From NCBI GenBank assembly GCA_025352995.1, contig JANXRN010000471.1:1-48384 (forward strand): DNA of 48,384 bases, read 5' to 3'. The notes beneath the pieces are model-generated. The model searched no databases, was not told the DNA's origin, and saw only the letters and a list, made by a program, of their open reading frames with translations. Made by a program: the position numbers and the translations under genes. The stretch comes from Acetobacteraceae bacterium (GTDB lineage: Bacteria > Pseudomonadota > Alphaproteobacteria > Acetobacterales > Acetobacteraceae). Positions 7,270 through 15,939 of this stretch are shown here, in pieces; position 1 is the stretch's first letter, and the number at the start of each line of letters is the position of its first letter.

Positions 7270-8775
7270 TTAGTGGCTGACGGTCCGAAATTTGTCCCCC
7301 AGCATGCGTGCCAGATCGGGATCAATCGTCGCCGCCAACGGCTCGGCCCCCGCAGTCGTGCACCCGCCAGGTCGCTGCCACAAGCACATACGTTGCGGGG
7401 TGGCATTGCGAAAGCGTGGGTCGATCCAGCACGCGACGGACTGATAGCCGTCTGCCGCCAAATCAACCTGATCGAAGCCAATAACGTAGTTGGATGCGGC
7501 AAGCGCCGCTGGCGACGCCGTTGCTCCACCGCCAGAAAAGAGTCCGATATCCTGGCGGGTCAGCGCGTACCCCCCGGTTGAAGGCCAGCGCGAGCCAGGT
7601 AGAATGGCAACCCCGCAAGCCTGGGGGGCCGCGTTAATCAGGCGATCCGCCATCACCGCGCCGCGGCCCATGCGCCAGAAATAGGCGTTGGCCGGTAACA
7701 TCGCCAGCATGAGCGAGGCAACCGCCCATCCTGGCAACAGCAACACCCGTAAAACGGCACGCCACTGCGCCGATCGAACATGCTCGACCATCATCACCGA
7801 CCCGACCGCGGCCAGGGTCATCACCAGCGGCAGCATCGGGGAAATGAAACGATCCTCCTTGTGCCCGAGGGCGGAGTGGACCAGAAATATGATCGCGGCC
7901 ACCGCGAACATCAGGCGCAAACGATAGGCCCCGGCCAGCGCCAGGATCGCGACAACCGGTGCCAGAGGCCCCCAGCTGTGCATGAACGAACCGACATAGG
8001 ACCACGGCGGCGAGGTCCCGAAGTAGGACGCAACGCCCACCACCGAATTGAAATAGACATTCATCACGATGCTGCGGAATGGCCATCCCAAACTGATCCA
8101 GTCCAGCAACCCAATGGCGAGCAGCGGCAGGACAATCCCTGGCACCAGTGCGCGATAGGGCTGAAGGCGACGCACCCCGCCAACCACGATCACCGCGACC
8201 AGCACCGCCGGCGCCATTTGCAACCGCAGTGCAATGGTCAGGCCGAGCAGGAGCGCGCCGAAAAATAGCCGCCGTTGGCTTGTGCCCGCAGTAAATGGAT
8301 AGACCAGATAAAGCCCGCCAACCAAGGCAGCCGTCGCAAATGTTTCCGCCAGCGGGTGGACCGCGTAATAGACAATCTCAAACCAGACAGCATTTAGTCC
8401 GCCTGCAGCGATCGCCCCAGGCAGCTTTGCGCTACGCCAGCCCCACGAGAAGCCGCAAATCACCGGTATCAGCCCGAGCAGGCACAGTAGTCCGCCGACG
8501 GCGCCCATCGATGCCGCCGGTGACGGGCCGAACCACAACCCCACCCACATCACCGCTGCCAGAATCCCCGGCAACAGCCAGCTCCGCAGGCCGGCATCAT
8601 ACTCCCACGGCACCAATCCACGGCCATCGATCAAACGATTGGCTTGCTCGAGATACTGGAAAACCTCGTCTGGATGGGCGATGGTCGGAAACTGGATCAG
8701 CACCAGGACCCGCACTGCGACGCCGAGCGCGGCAATGCCGACCAACCATAGGCCAGCGGTGCGCGTCAGCGTCAC
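7270..8775 (-). CDS. GT-C membrane glycosyltransferase (GT22/Alg9-like)
   Basis: This 501-residue polytopic membrane protein has about ten hydrophobic segments. The first loop reads HPDEVFQYLEQANRL, then WEYDAGLRSWLLPG. Later comes HKEDRFISPMLPL. Both are hallmarks of family 22 mannosyltransferases (Alg9, PIG-B), with the HPDE acid as the likely catalytic residue. Such enzymes use polyprenyl-phosphate sugars on the outer face of the membrane. It would be a natural acceptor-side partner for the GtrB/GtrA module upstream (inference). Its start overlaps the SGNH hydrolase stop by 4 bp. Confidence 0.75.
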   Translation of the reverse strand: MTLTRTAGLWLVGIAALGVAVRVLVLIQFPTIAHPDEVFQYLEQANRLIDGRGLVPWEYDAGLRSWLLPGILAAVMWVGLWFGPSPAASMGAVGGLLCLLGLIPVICGFSWGWRSAKLPGAIAAGGLNAVWFEIVYYAVHPLAETFATAALVGGLYLVYPFTAGTSQRRLFFGALLLGLTIALRLQMAPAVLVAVIVVGGVRRLQPYRALVPGIVLPLLAIGLLDWISLGWPFRSIVMNVYFNSVVGVASYFGTSPPWSYVGSFMHSWGPLAPVVAILALAGAYRLRLMFAVAAIIFLVHSALGHKEDRFISPMLPLVMTLAAVGSVMMVEHVRSAQWRAVLRVLLLPGWAVASLMLAMLPANAYFWRMGRGAVMADRLINAAPQACGVAILPGSRWPSTGGYALTRQDIGLFSGGGATASPAALAASNYVIGFDQVDLAADGYQSVACWIDPRFRNATPQRMCLWQRPGGCTTAGAEPLAATIDPDLARMLGDKFRTVSH

Positions 8776-9563
8776 TGCGGACGCACCGTCGCTTTCCGGT
8801 CCTCCATCAGCCGCGCCAGCACAGGGGCCATCGCGGCGGCAATCCGTGCCATAGCATCCGGGGTAGGATGCAAGGCCGGCTCGGGCGGGGACAGGTTGGG
8901 ATCGTAAAACAAGGTTGGGTCCGCCCGGCCATTCCGCTGCAAGACGTACCCGACATCGAGGTAACTGACCATTGCGTCTCCCCCGCGCGCGTATCGCTCG
9001 GCCAGCGCGGCATTCACCTCGGCGGTCGTCTGGCTCACCCAGGCACTGCGAATGCTCGGCAGGATGCCCAGCAGCAGGATATGCGTCTTGGGCAATTTTT
9101 GCCGCGCGGTTGTCACCACCGCGCTAATCCCGGCGACATTGTCGGCGGTCGGCCAATGCACCCGGCCGAGATTATTGGCGCCGATCAGGATCACCGCCGC
9201 TTTGGGCGCGATAACGTCGATTTCGCCATGGGTCATCCGCCACAGCAAATGGCTGGTGGCGTCGCCCTTGAAACCGAGATTGAGCGCGCGGCGGTCGCCG
9301 TAAAACCGTTTCCAGACCGGGCGAAAATCGGCGATGCCGGGTGCGCCGGATTTTTCGTAATTCTCGGTGATCGAGTCGCCCAAGAACACCAGATCGACCG
9401 GGCTGGCTTGGCGTTCGCGCAATTTGGCCTCGTGCCGCTCCCGCCACCATGGGGTTTGCAGGCGATCGATCGGCACGGCGGCCAGCGGCGCGGCGCGGGC
9501 GGGGGCGGGGGCGCTTGCCAGGGCGAGCGCGCCGGCAAGCGCAGTGCGGCGCCCGATTTTCAT
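8772..9563 (-). CDS. Exported SGNH/GDSL hydrolase
   Basis: This 263-residue protein carries an N-terminal signal (MKIGRRTALAGALALASA, ending near ARA) that resembles a Tat signal with its twin Arg. The SGNH blocks are present: VFLGDSITENY (nucleophile Ser), a Gly in FKGDAT, IGANNLGR (Asn), and DPNLSPPEPALH with the catalytic Asp/His. Such esterases often remove or transfer acyl groups on glycans. It overlaps the GT-C gene downstream and the CoA-transferase gene upstream by 4 bp each, so it sits in a five-gene minus-strand chain. Its C terminus is duplicated in the remnant at 594-926. Confidence 0.85.
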   Translation of the reverse strand: MKIGRRTALAGALALASAPAPARAAPLAAVPIDRLQTPWWRERHEAKLRERQASPVDLVFLGDSITENYEKSGAPGIADFRPVWKRFYGDRRALNLGFKGDATSHLLWRMTHGEIDVIAPKAAVILIGANNLGRVHWPTADNVAGISAVVTTARQKLPKTHILLLGILPSIRSAWVSQTTAEVNAALAERYARGGDAMVSYLDVGYVLQRNGRADPTLFYDPNLSPPEPALHPTPDAMARIAAAMAPVLARLMEDRKATVRPQ

Positions 9564-10729
9564 GCCGCGAGCCGAGCGATTTCGGCGTCGGTCATGCCGG
9601 CTTCACGCAGGATTTCGCTGGAATGCGCGCCCAGGCCGGGGGCGCCGGTGCGGATGGCAAGCGGAGTGCCGGTGAAATCGACCGGGGGGGCGATCATGGT
9701 GATGTCGCCCTCGGTCGGGTGGGAAAAGCGCGGGAACGCGTTGACTTCCTGCAGGTACGGATCGTCAAACAGGCTTTCCAGCGTGTGCGCCGGGCCGTGC
9801 GGCAGATCGGCTTTGGCGAGTTCGGTGAGCCAATCCGCGGTGGTGCGGGTTGGCAGCGTCTCGGCGACCACGCCGTAGAGCGCGTCGATATGGGTGGTGC
9901 GAGTGCCGAGGTCGGCAAAGCGCGGGTCGGCGATCAGTTCCGGTCGGCCGAGCAGGGTGAACAGGCGCTGCCATTGCTCATCAGTCGCCGCAATGATGCA
10001 TAAATAGCCGTCCTTGGTGGCGTAGGGCCGGCGATGCGGGGTCATCAGGCGGGGATAGCCCAAACCTGCGACATCATCGTCGATGGTTTTGCCCCAGAGA
10101 TGTTCAGGCAGCAGAAAGGCCAGCATGGTATCGAGCATCGGCACGTGCAGCGCCTGGCCGACGCCCGATCGTTCGCGGGCGAACAGCGCCATGGTGATGG
10201 CGGTGGCGAGCGTGTGGCCACTGATTTTGTCGGCCATCACGCTCGGCACGTAGCGCGGACCAGCTTCGGTGCCGTTGAGCGTCGCAAGGCCGCACATGCC
10301 CTGGATCAGATCATCGAACGCCGGATCATCCTGTTTCGAACTGCCGAGGCGGAAACCGCTGGCCGAGGCGTGGATCAGGCTGGGCTGGCGGGCAAGCAAG
10401 GTGGCCGCATCAAGGCCCAGCCGGGCGGCGGCGCCGGCGCGCATGTTGTGGACGAAGACATCGGCGCCATCGATCACCCGCAGCAAGGCGGCGCGCGCGT
10501 CGGCGCGCTTCAGATCGAGCACCAGGCTGCGCTTGTTGCGATTGAGGTTGGCGTAATAGGCGCTCTGGTCCGCCGACCGATGCGGGCCGATTGACCGGGT
10601 CATTTCCCCGCCCGGCGGTTCGACCTTGATGATGTCGGCCCCGGCGTCGCCGAGCATCTGGGTGCCGTACGGTCCCAGCACGATGCTGGTGAGATCGACG
10701 ATGCGAACCCCTTCAAGCGGGCCGGCCAT
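9560..10729 (-). CDS. CaiB/BaiF family (class III) CoA transferase
   Basis: This 389-residue protein, the usual family length, starts MAGPLEGVRIVDLTSIVLGP and contains GADIIKVEPPGGEMTR and LNRNKRSLVLDLK. It also has FDDLIQGMCGLA, where the Asp that forms the CoA-linked anhydride is expected, and DEQWQRLFTLLGRPEL near the end. Members are formyl-CoA transferases, carnitine CoA transferases or alpha-methylacyl-CoA racemases. The exact substrate cannot be told here. It touches uppP by one base (TGATG) and overlaps the SGNH gene. Confidence 0.88.
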   Translation of the reverse strand: MAGPLEGVRIVDLTSIVLGPYGTQMLGDAGADIIKVEPPGGEMTRSIGPHRSADQSAYYANLNRNKRSLVLDLKRADARAALLRVIDGADVFVHNMRAGAAARLGLDAATLLARQPSLIHASASGFRLGSSKQDDPAFDDLIQGMCGLATLNGTEAGPRYVPSVMADKISGHTLATAITMALFARERSGVGQALHVPMLDTMLAFLLPEHLWGKTIDDDVAGLGYPRLMTPHRRPYATKDGYLCIIAATDEQWQRLFTLLGRPELIADPRFADLGTRTTHIDALYGVVAETLPTRTTADWLTELAKADLPHGPAHTLESLFDDPYLQEVNAFPRFSHPTEGDITMIAPPVDFTGTPLAIRTGAPGLGAHSSEILREAGMTDAEIARLAA

Positions 10730-11565
10730 CAGGCGAATTTCAGCCAGGCGGCGGCACCGGCCCCGGCCACGATGCAGTAATACGCGAACGGGTTCAACGC
10801 CCAGTCATCATGGTTGCGGAAATAGCGCATCAGGAACCAGGTCGACACATACGCAACGATGCCGGCGACAATTGCGGCCGCCAGCGCCAGTTGGAACACG
10901 CCGGGGGCGATGGTTTCGGCGAGCAGATGGCGGGTTTCTAGCACCGTCGCACCAATGATGATCGGGGTGGCGATCAGGAAGGAAAAATGCGCGCTGTCGC
11001 CATGGTTCACCCCGCGCAGCAACCCGCCGACGATGGTGGCGCCGGCACGGGAAATGCCGGGGATCAGTGCCAAGCACTGCCAGCATCCGATGATCAGCGC
11101 GTCCCAGCCATCGAGGGTGGCAAAATTCCGGGCGCCGCCGGATCGGCGCAAACGTTCGCCGAAGAACAGCATCAACCCGTTCACCACCAGCATGCCGGCG
11201 GCGAGCAGGGGGGAGGCGAACAGCCCACGGACGTATTTCTCCAGGGTGAAACCAAGGATCACCGCCGGGATGGTCGCAATCACGATCAGTACAAAGCTCC
11301 GCCGCGCCGTATTAACCGACGCATCATCGCCGATGCCCAGCAGGCCACGGATCAGCCCCAGCCAGTCGCGCCAGAAAAAACTCAGCAACGCGATGGCGGT
11401 GCCAGTGTGCAGCAGCACCACGAAGGGCAGAAAGGACGGGGATTTCTGATCGAGCGACCAATGCAGCACCGCCGGCACCACCACGGCGTGGCCGAGGCTC
11501 GAAACCGGAAAAAGCTCTGTCGTGCCTTGCAGGATCGCGATAGCGAAGGCTTCAAACGGGCTCAT
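10729..11565 (-). CDS. uppP: Undecaprenyl-diphosphatase
   Basis: This 278-residue polytopic membrane protein carries the BacA/UppP signatures AILQGTTELFPVSSLGH (catalytic Glu, SS and His) and PGISRAGATI with the conserved Ser-Arg. It removes a phosphate from undecaprenyl diphosphate to recycle the carrier used for peptidoglycan and polysaccharide export. ATG 11565 is where homology starts; the longer frame to 11778 only reads across copZ. It overlaps copZ by 4 bp, so it is probably co-transcribed with that copper gene. Confidence 0.9.
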   Translation of the reverse strand: MSPFEAFAIAILQGTTELFPVSSLGHAVVVPAVLHWSLDQKSPSFLPFVVLLHTGTAIALLSFFWRDWLGLIRGLLGIGDDASVNTARRSFVLIVIATIPAVILGFTLEKYVRGLFASPLLAAGMLVVNGLMLFFGERLRRSGGARNFATLDGWDALIIGCWQCLALIPGISRAGATIVGGLLRGVNHGDSAHFSFLIATPIIIGATVLETRHLLAETIAPGVFQLALAAAIVAGIVAYVSTWFLMRYFRNHDDWALNPFAYYCIVAGAGAAAWLKFA

Positions 11566-11762
11566 GCCAGCAGCTTCGCCACAAAGCCTGCATCTTCGAT
11601 CAGGCTGGCAAGGCGTGAGGGTTGCAGGGACGACCTGACCTCCACCAGATGGGTGGTAAGGCTGGCCGACACTTTCGCCGCCGGGTCGCCACGCAGGACC
11701 GCCTGGGTAACGGAGGCGATGCAGCCGCCGCAATGCATTTCGGGAACGGAGAATTTCACCAC
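11562..11762 (-). CDS. copZ: CopZ-like heavy-metal-binding chaperone
   Basis: This 66-residue single HMA domain has the ferredoxin-like metal motif MHCGGC at residues 9-14, where the two Cys bind Cu(I). It is divergent from a copper P1B-ATPase 98 bp away, the usual partner to which such chaperones hand copper. It runs straight into uppP (ATGA overlap). The intergenic dyads probably control both directions. Confidence 0.85.
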   Translation of the reverse strand: MVKFSVPEMHCGGCIASVTQAVLRGDPAAKVSASLTTHLVEVRSSLQPSRLASLIEDAGFVAKLLA

Positions 11763-11783
11763 GGCACGACTCCTGCATAAACT

Positions 11784-11800
11784 GGCGTTACCCTAACGCC
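11784..11800. promoter_or_regulatory. Perfect 7-3-7 dyad in copZ/copA divergent promoter
   Basis: GGCGTTA-CCC-TAACGCC is a perfect inverted repeat of 7 bp with a 3-bp spacer, 21 bp upstream of copZ and 59 bp upstream of copA. Its place between two divergent copper genes suggests an operator for a metal regulator. No regulator gene is nearby, and the sequence does not clearly match a CueR site. Confidence 0.5.
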
Positions 11801-11817
11801 TTGCCAGCCGCGCCGGT

Positions 11818-11835
11818 AGCCCGATTGTCCGGGCT
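11818..11835. promoter_or_regulatory. Second dyad upstream of copA
   Basis: AGCCCG-ATTGTC-CGGGCT is a perfect 6-bp inverted repeat with a 6-bp spacer, starting 42 bp before the copA start. It could be a hairpin in the copA leader or a second operator half. Only the symmetry supports it. Confidence 0.3.
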
Positions 11836-11859
11836 GCTCTAGTACTCCATCTTGGGCGG

Positions 11860-13959
11860 ATGGCGGACATTATTGATCTGACGATTGACGGCATGACCTG
11901 CGCGGCCTGCGTGACGCGGGTGGAGCGGGTGCTGGCGCGCGTGCCGGGGGTGGCGAGCGCGGAGGTCAATCTTGCCACTCATCGCGCCCGGGTGCGCGGG
12001 GCCGGCGGGCTCGATCGGTCGGCGCTCGAAGCCGCCGTCGCGCGGGCAGGCTATGCCGCGCATCCGGTGACCGACGCGGTGGCGGCGGCCTTGCCGGCGC
12101 GGCTGATTGTGGCGGCCGTGCTGACGGTGCCGATGCTGGCGACCATGCCGTTCGGGCATGCGGCGATGCTGCCGGGCTGGCTGCAATTGCTGCTGGCCTT
12201 GCCAGTGCAAAGCTGGGTCGCCTGGCCGTTTTATCGCGCCAGTTGGTTGGGGTTGCGCGGTGGTTATGGCGGGATGGATTTGCTGGTGGTGCTGGGCACA
12301 TCGGCGGCTTTTCTGCTGTCCTGCTATAATCTCACCCTGCACGGGCCGCTTTATTTCGAAGCGGCGGCGACGGTGATTACCCTGGTGCTGCTCGGCCGCT
12401 ATCTCGAAGCGCGCGCCCGGCAAAGTGCGGCGAGCGCGATTGCCGCGCTTGGCGCCTTGCGCCCGACCACGGCAATTGTGCTGCGTGATGGGGTGGAGGC
12501 GGAAATTCCGATTGCGCTGTTGGCCATCGACGATATTGCGGTGATCCGCCCCGGTGCGCGCATTCCGGCCGATGGGGTGATTATCGCCGGCAGCGGCGGG
12601 GTCGATGAAAGCCTGCTGACCGGGGAGGCTTTGCCGGTCGCCAAGCAGCCGGGCGCGCGCGCAATCGGCGGCGCGATCAACGGCGAAGCGCAATTGCACA
12701 TGCGGCTCACGGCGGTTGGCGCCGAAACGACGCTCGCCCGGATGGTGCGGCTGGTGGAGGATGCGCAGCTCAACAAGCCGGAAATCCAGCGCCTCGCCGA
12801 TCGGGTCAGCGCGGTGTTCGTGCCGGTGGTCGTGGTCATTGCGCTGCTGACCGGGTTGGGCTGGGCGCTGGCAGGGGCGGCGGCCGATGTGGCGATCATC
12901 AATGCGGTTGCCGTGCTGGTCATTGCCTGCCCGTGCGCAATGGGGCTGGCAACGCCGACCGCGATCATGGTGGCGACCGGCATTGCGGCGCGGGCGGGGA
13001 TTTTGGTGAAAGATGCCGGCGCGCTGGAACGGGCGCAGGCGGCAACCGTCATCGCGTTCGACAAGACCGGCACGCTGACTGAAGGGTTCCCCAAGCTGGT
13101 GGCCGTCGCGCCGCTGGCCGCGCGGGACGATATATTACGCCTTGCGGCGTCTTTGCAGGCTGGCAGTGAGCATCCGTTGGCCCGCGCGGTGTTGCGCGAA
13201 GTGTCCATCTATCCTGTGGCCAGCAATCATCGTGCTGCGCCGGGCCGGGGGATTAGCGCGGACATCGCTGGGCGCGCGGTCAGTCTGGGCAGCCGGCGGA
13301 TGATGCAGGAGCTTGGCATCGACCTCGCGCCGCTCGCTGAGGCGGAAGCGCACCACGCAGCCGCGGGCGACACGATGGCGTTTCTATGTGCGGATGGGAC
13401 ATTGCTCGGCCTGCTGGCGTTTGCCGACACGATCAAACCAAATTCCGCCGCCGCGATTGCGCGACTGCATGCGCTGGGACTTCGCGTTGTTTTGCTGTCC
13501 GGCGACAATCAATCCGCTGCCGAGCGGGCCGGGGCGACGCTGGGCATTGCGGACGTGCGGGGCGGGCTGCTGCCGGAAGACAAGCTCACCGCCATTCGCG
13601 CCCTGCGGGAAGGCGGCGCGGTGATCGCCATGGTGGGCGACGGGGTGAATGATGCGGCAGCCCTCGCCGCCGCTGACATCGGGTTTGCCATGGGCAGCGG
13701 CACCGATGTCGCGATGGCCGCAGCCGGCATCACCCTTATGCGCGGCGATCCGCAGCTTGTGCCGGCGGCGATCCATTTGTCACGGCGCACCTGGCGCGCG
13801 ATGCGGCGCGGGCTGTTCTGGGCGTTCGCCTATAACGTGGTCGGCATTCCCCTGGCGGCGGCCGGCATGCTCGATCCGATGATCGCCGGCGGGGCCATGG
13901 CGCTGTCGTCGGTGAGCGTGGTGCTGAACTCATTGGCGTTGCGCTGGCGGACGGACTGA
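11860..13959 (+). CDS. copA: Copper-translocating P1B-type ATPase
   Basis: This 699-residue inner-membrane pump exports Cu(I) from the cytoplasm. One N-terminal HMA domain carries GMTCAACV (residues 11-18). The CPC ion-binding motif is in ACPCAMGLATPTA (about 357), the phosphorylated Asp in DKTGTLT (about 401), the HP dipeptide in GSEHPLA, and the hinge in GDGVNDAAAL (about 594). The length suits a one-HMA CopA. It is divergent from copZ/uppP and shares the dyad-containing promoter region. Confidence 0.95.
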   Translation: MADIIDLTIDGMTCAACVTRVERVLARVPGVASAEVNLATHRARVRGAGGLDRSALEAAVARAGYAAHPVTDAVAAALPARLIVAAVLTVPMLATMPFGHAAMLPGWLQLLLALPVQSWVAWPFYRASWLGLRGGYGGMDLLVVLGTSAAFLLSCYNLTLHGPLYFEAAATVITLVLLGRYLEARARQSAASAIAALGALRPTTAIVLRDGVEAEIPIALLAIDDIAVIRPGARIPADGVIIAGSGGVDESLLTGEALPVAKQPGARAIGGAINGEAQLHMRLTAVGAETTLARMVRLVEDAQLNKPEIQRLADRVSAVFVPVVVVIALLTGLGWALAGAAADVAIINAVAVLVIACPCAMGLATPTAIMVATGIAARAGILVKDAGALERAQAATVIAFDKTGTLTEGFPKLVAVAPLAARDDILRLAASLQAGSEHPLARAVLREVSIYPVASNHRAAPGRGISADIAGRAVSLGSRRMMQELGIDLAPLAEAEAHHAAAGDTMAFLCADGTLLGLLAFADTIKPNSAAAIARLHALGLRVVLLSGDNQSAAERAGATLGIADVRGGLLPEDKLTAIRALREGGAVIAMVGDGVNDAAALAAADIGFAMGSGTDVAMAAAGITLMRGDPQLVPAAIHLSRRTWRAMRRGLFWAFAYNVVGIPLAAAGMLDPMIAGGAMALSSVSVVLNSLALRWRTD

Positions 13960-13997
13960 GCGAGGTTGCGCCCAATCAAGCAGGGAGGACCCGCGTC

Positions 13998-14786
13998 ATG
14001 GCATCACTCTTCGACCTTACCGGCAAAGTTGCCGTTATCACCGGATCGAGCAAAGGCATCGGCCGCGCCATCGCCGCGCGCATGGCCGAGCACGGCGCCA
14101 AAGTAGTGGTGTCGAGCCGCAAGCAGGATGGCTGCGATGTTGTGACCAACGCGATTACCGCGGCCGGCGGCACGGCGGTGACCAAGACCTGCAATATCGG
14201 CCGCAAGGAGGAATTGCAGGCGCTGGTCGATTTTGCCATCGCAACCTACGGCAAGATCGACATTCTGGTGTGCAATGCGGCGGTGAACCCGTTCTATGGC
14301 CCGTCGGCGGATATCCCGGACGACGCCTGGGACCGGGTGATGGCATCTAACATCCGGTCTAACCACTGGCTGATCAACATGGTGCTGCCTGGCATGGCCG
14401 CGCGTGGCGAGGGCGGCGCGGTGGTGATTATATCCTCGATCGCCGGGCTGCGCGGCGACACGCGGATTGGCGCCTACGGCATTTCCAAAGCCGCCGATAT
14501 GCAGTTAGCGCGCAATCTGGCCTGCGAATGGGGGCCGAAGAAAATCCGGGTCAACTGCATCGCGCCCGGCCTGGTGAAAACCGACTTCGCCCGCGCCTTG
14601 TGGGAAAACCCGGAAACCGCCGCAGTTCGCCACAAGACCACGCCACTGCAACGCATCGGCGAACCCGACGAAATCGCCGGGGCCGCGATCTTCCTCGCGT
14701 CGGCCGCTGGCAGCTACACCACCGGGCAAACCATCGTGATCGACGGCGGCGTGACCATCGGCACGCCCGGCCCCAGCGACGAATAA
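13998..14786 (+). CDS. SDR family NAD(P)-dependent oxidoreductase
   Basis: This 262-residue classical SDR has the cofactor loop TGSSKGIG, CNAAVNPFYGP, the catalytic Ser in IISSIAG, and YGISK as the Tyr-x3-Lys pair. A C-terminal GQTIVIDGG is typical of FabG-like enzymes. A strong ribosome site (AGGGAGGA) precedes the ATG. The substrate is not evident. It ends 9 bp before arfB, so the two may share a transcript. Confidence 0.9.
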   Translation: MASLFDLTGKVAVITGSSKGIGRAIAARMAEHGAKVVVSSRKQDGCDVVTNAITAAGGTAVTKTCNIGRKEELQALVDFAIATYGKIDILVCNAAVNPFYGPSADIPDDAWDRVMASNIRSNHWLINMVLPGMAARGEGGAVVIISSIAGLRGDTRIGAYGISKAADMQLARNLACEWGPKKIRVNCIAPGLVKTDFARALWENPETAAVRHKTTPLQRIGEPDEIAGAAIFLASAAGSYTTGQTIVIDGGVTIGTPGPSDE

Positions 14787-14795
14787 GGCCGCGCG

Positions 14796-15206
14796 ATGCT
14801 GATCCAGATCAATAGCCGGGTCAGCATCGATCCCGCCGAACTGTCCGAAAGCTTCATCCGCGCCAGCGGACCGGGCGGGCAGAACGTCAACAAAGTCTCC
14901 ACCGCCGTGCAGTTGCGCTTCGATGCCCGGCGATCGCCGTCGCTGCCCGACGACGTGCGGGCACGGCTCGAAAAACACATGACGCTCGACGGCATCATCG
15001 TCATCACCGCGCAGCGCTTTCGCAGCCAGGATCGCAACCGCCAGGACGCGCAAGACCGGCTGGTGGCGCTGATCGATGCCGCCTGCGTGGTGCCGGTGCG
15101 GCGGCGGAAAACGCGGCCGACTTTGGGGGCTAAGATGCGGCGGACGGATGATAAGGTGCATCGCGGGGGGATTAAGTCTGGACGCCAAAGGCCTAAGGAT
15201 GAGTAG
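14796..15206 (+). CDS. arfB: Alternative ribosome-rescue factor / peptidyl-tRNA hydrolase ArfB
   Basis: This 136-residue protein has the release-factor GGQ motif in SGPGGQNVNKVS (Gly-Gly-Gln near residues 27-29). A basic C-terminal tail (RRRKTRPT..., RRTDDKVHRGG) enters the empty mRNA channel of stalled ribosomes. It lacks the stop-codon-reading domains of RF1/RF2, as expected for ArfB (YaeJ). It frees ribosomes stuck without a stop codon, complementing the tmRNA-SmpB pathway whose smpB lies 1.6 kb downstream. Confidence 0.92.
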   Translation: MLIQINSRVSIDPAELSESFIRASGPGGQNVNKVSTAVQLRFDARRSPSLPDDVRARLEKHMTLDGIIVITAQRFRSQDRNRQDAQDRLVALIDAACVVPVRRRKTRPTLGAKMRRTDDKVHRGGIKSGRQRPKDE

Positions 15207-15213
15207 GAAGAAT

Positions 15214-15248
15214 CTTCTTTTTGTGAACAAAAAGAAGCAAAAAAACTT
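15214..15248 (+). repeat. Palindromic repeat, copy 1
   Basis: An 11-bp perfect inverted repeat (CTTCTTTTTGT / ACAAAAAGAAG) with a 2-nt centre is followed by CAAAAAAACTT. It begins 8 bp after arfB. The same 35-bp unit recurs inverted at 15822-15856 with two mismatches. The hairpin could end transcription or be a dispersed REP-like unit. Confidence 0.7.
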
Positions 15249-15296
15249 TATCTATTCCTTGCCGGCGGCGTACTTCACGCGGAGGGGTCTGCGCTG

Positions 15297-15770
15297 ATGG
15301 CGGTTTTGGGGATGGGGGCGTTGCGGGCGGCGCTTCCGCGCGGGATGCGGCTGCTGGGGGTTGATCCGGGGAGCAAGACGATCGGGCTGGCGCTGTCCGA
15401 CGTGGGCCTGATGCTGGCCACGCCGTTTGCGCAAATCCCGCGCGGCAAGCTGGGGGTGAACGCCAAGGCGCTGGCACGGATTGTCGCCGAGCAGGAGGTT
15501 GGTGGGCTGGTGGTGGGCCTGCCCCTGTCGATGGACGGCACTGCGGGCCCGGCGGCGCAAGCCGCGCGCGACTGGACCCATGCGATTGCCGCAGCGTTGG
15601 GTTTACAAGCTGCGATGTGGGACGAACGCCTGTCTTCTGCCGCTGCCAACCGGGTGCTGATCGGGGAAATGGACCTGAGTCGCGCCCGGCGCGCGCAATT
15701 GGTGGATGCGATGGCGGCAAGCTACATGCTGCAAGCCGCATTGGATGCCAGTTCGGGATGCTTGCCATGA
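15297..15770 (+). CDS. ruvX: Putative pre-16S rRNA nuclease / Holliday junction resolvase (YqgF)
   Basis: This 157-residue RNase H-fold protein has LLGVDPGSKTIGLALSD with the first catalytic Asp, GLVVGLPLSMDGT, WDERLSSAAA with the conserved Glu, and LVDAMAASYMLQAALD with the last Asp. The family processes the 5' end of 16S rRNA and has been proposed to resolve Holliday junctions. The start may be 15297 or an internal ATG at 15312. The gene is boxed between two inverted copies of a palindromic repeat. Confidence 0.92.
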   Translation: MAVLGMGALRAALPRGMRLLGVDPGSKTIGLALSDVGLMLATPFAQIPRGKLGVNAKALARIVAEQEVGGLVVGLPLSMDGTAGPAAQAARDWTHAIAAALGLQAAMWDERLSSAAANRVLIGEMDLSRARRAQLVDAMAASYMLQAALDASSGCLP

Positions 15771-15821
15771 GTCCGGCAGCCGCGAGAGTACCCAAGCCAA
15801 CGGCGAGGGAGTAGCAGAGAG

Positions 15822-15856
15822 AAGTTTTTTTACTTCCTTTTGTTCACAAAAAGAAG
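15822..15856 (-). repeat. Palindromic repeat, copy 2 (inverted)
   Basis: Read on the minus strand this matches the unit at 15214-15248 with two mismatches over 35 bp, one of which falls in the stem. It lies 51 bp after the ruvX stop and about 83 bp before dapA. Convergent copies on either side of one gene could act as transcription barriers. Confidence 0.7.
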
Positions 15857-15939
15857 GCCTTCCTAAGCTTACCTTGCCTCCAAGTCCCCTCCGTCGTAAG
15901 TTTGCCTCCTAAAATCCGCCCCCTACGAGGAAGATGCCG

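Noticed and set aside
8295-9878. 527-codon plus-strand frame across three minus-strand genes
   Set aside because: It crosses the GT-C, SGNH and CoA-transferase genes, all of which have clear motifs; low-complexity protein with no family match.
11860-13959. CopA as a cadmium/zinc exporter
   Set aside because: The CPC motif with a CopZ neighbour and GMTCAAC metal site fits Cu(I) better.
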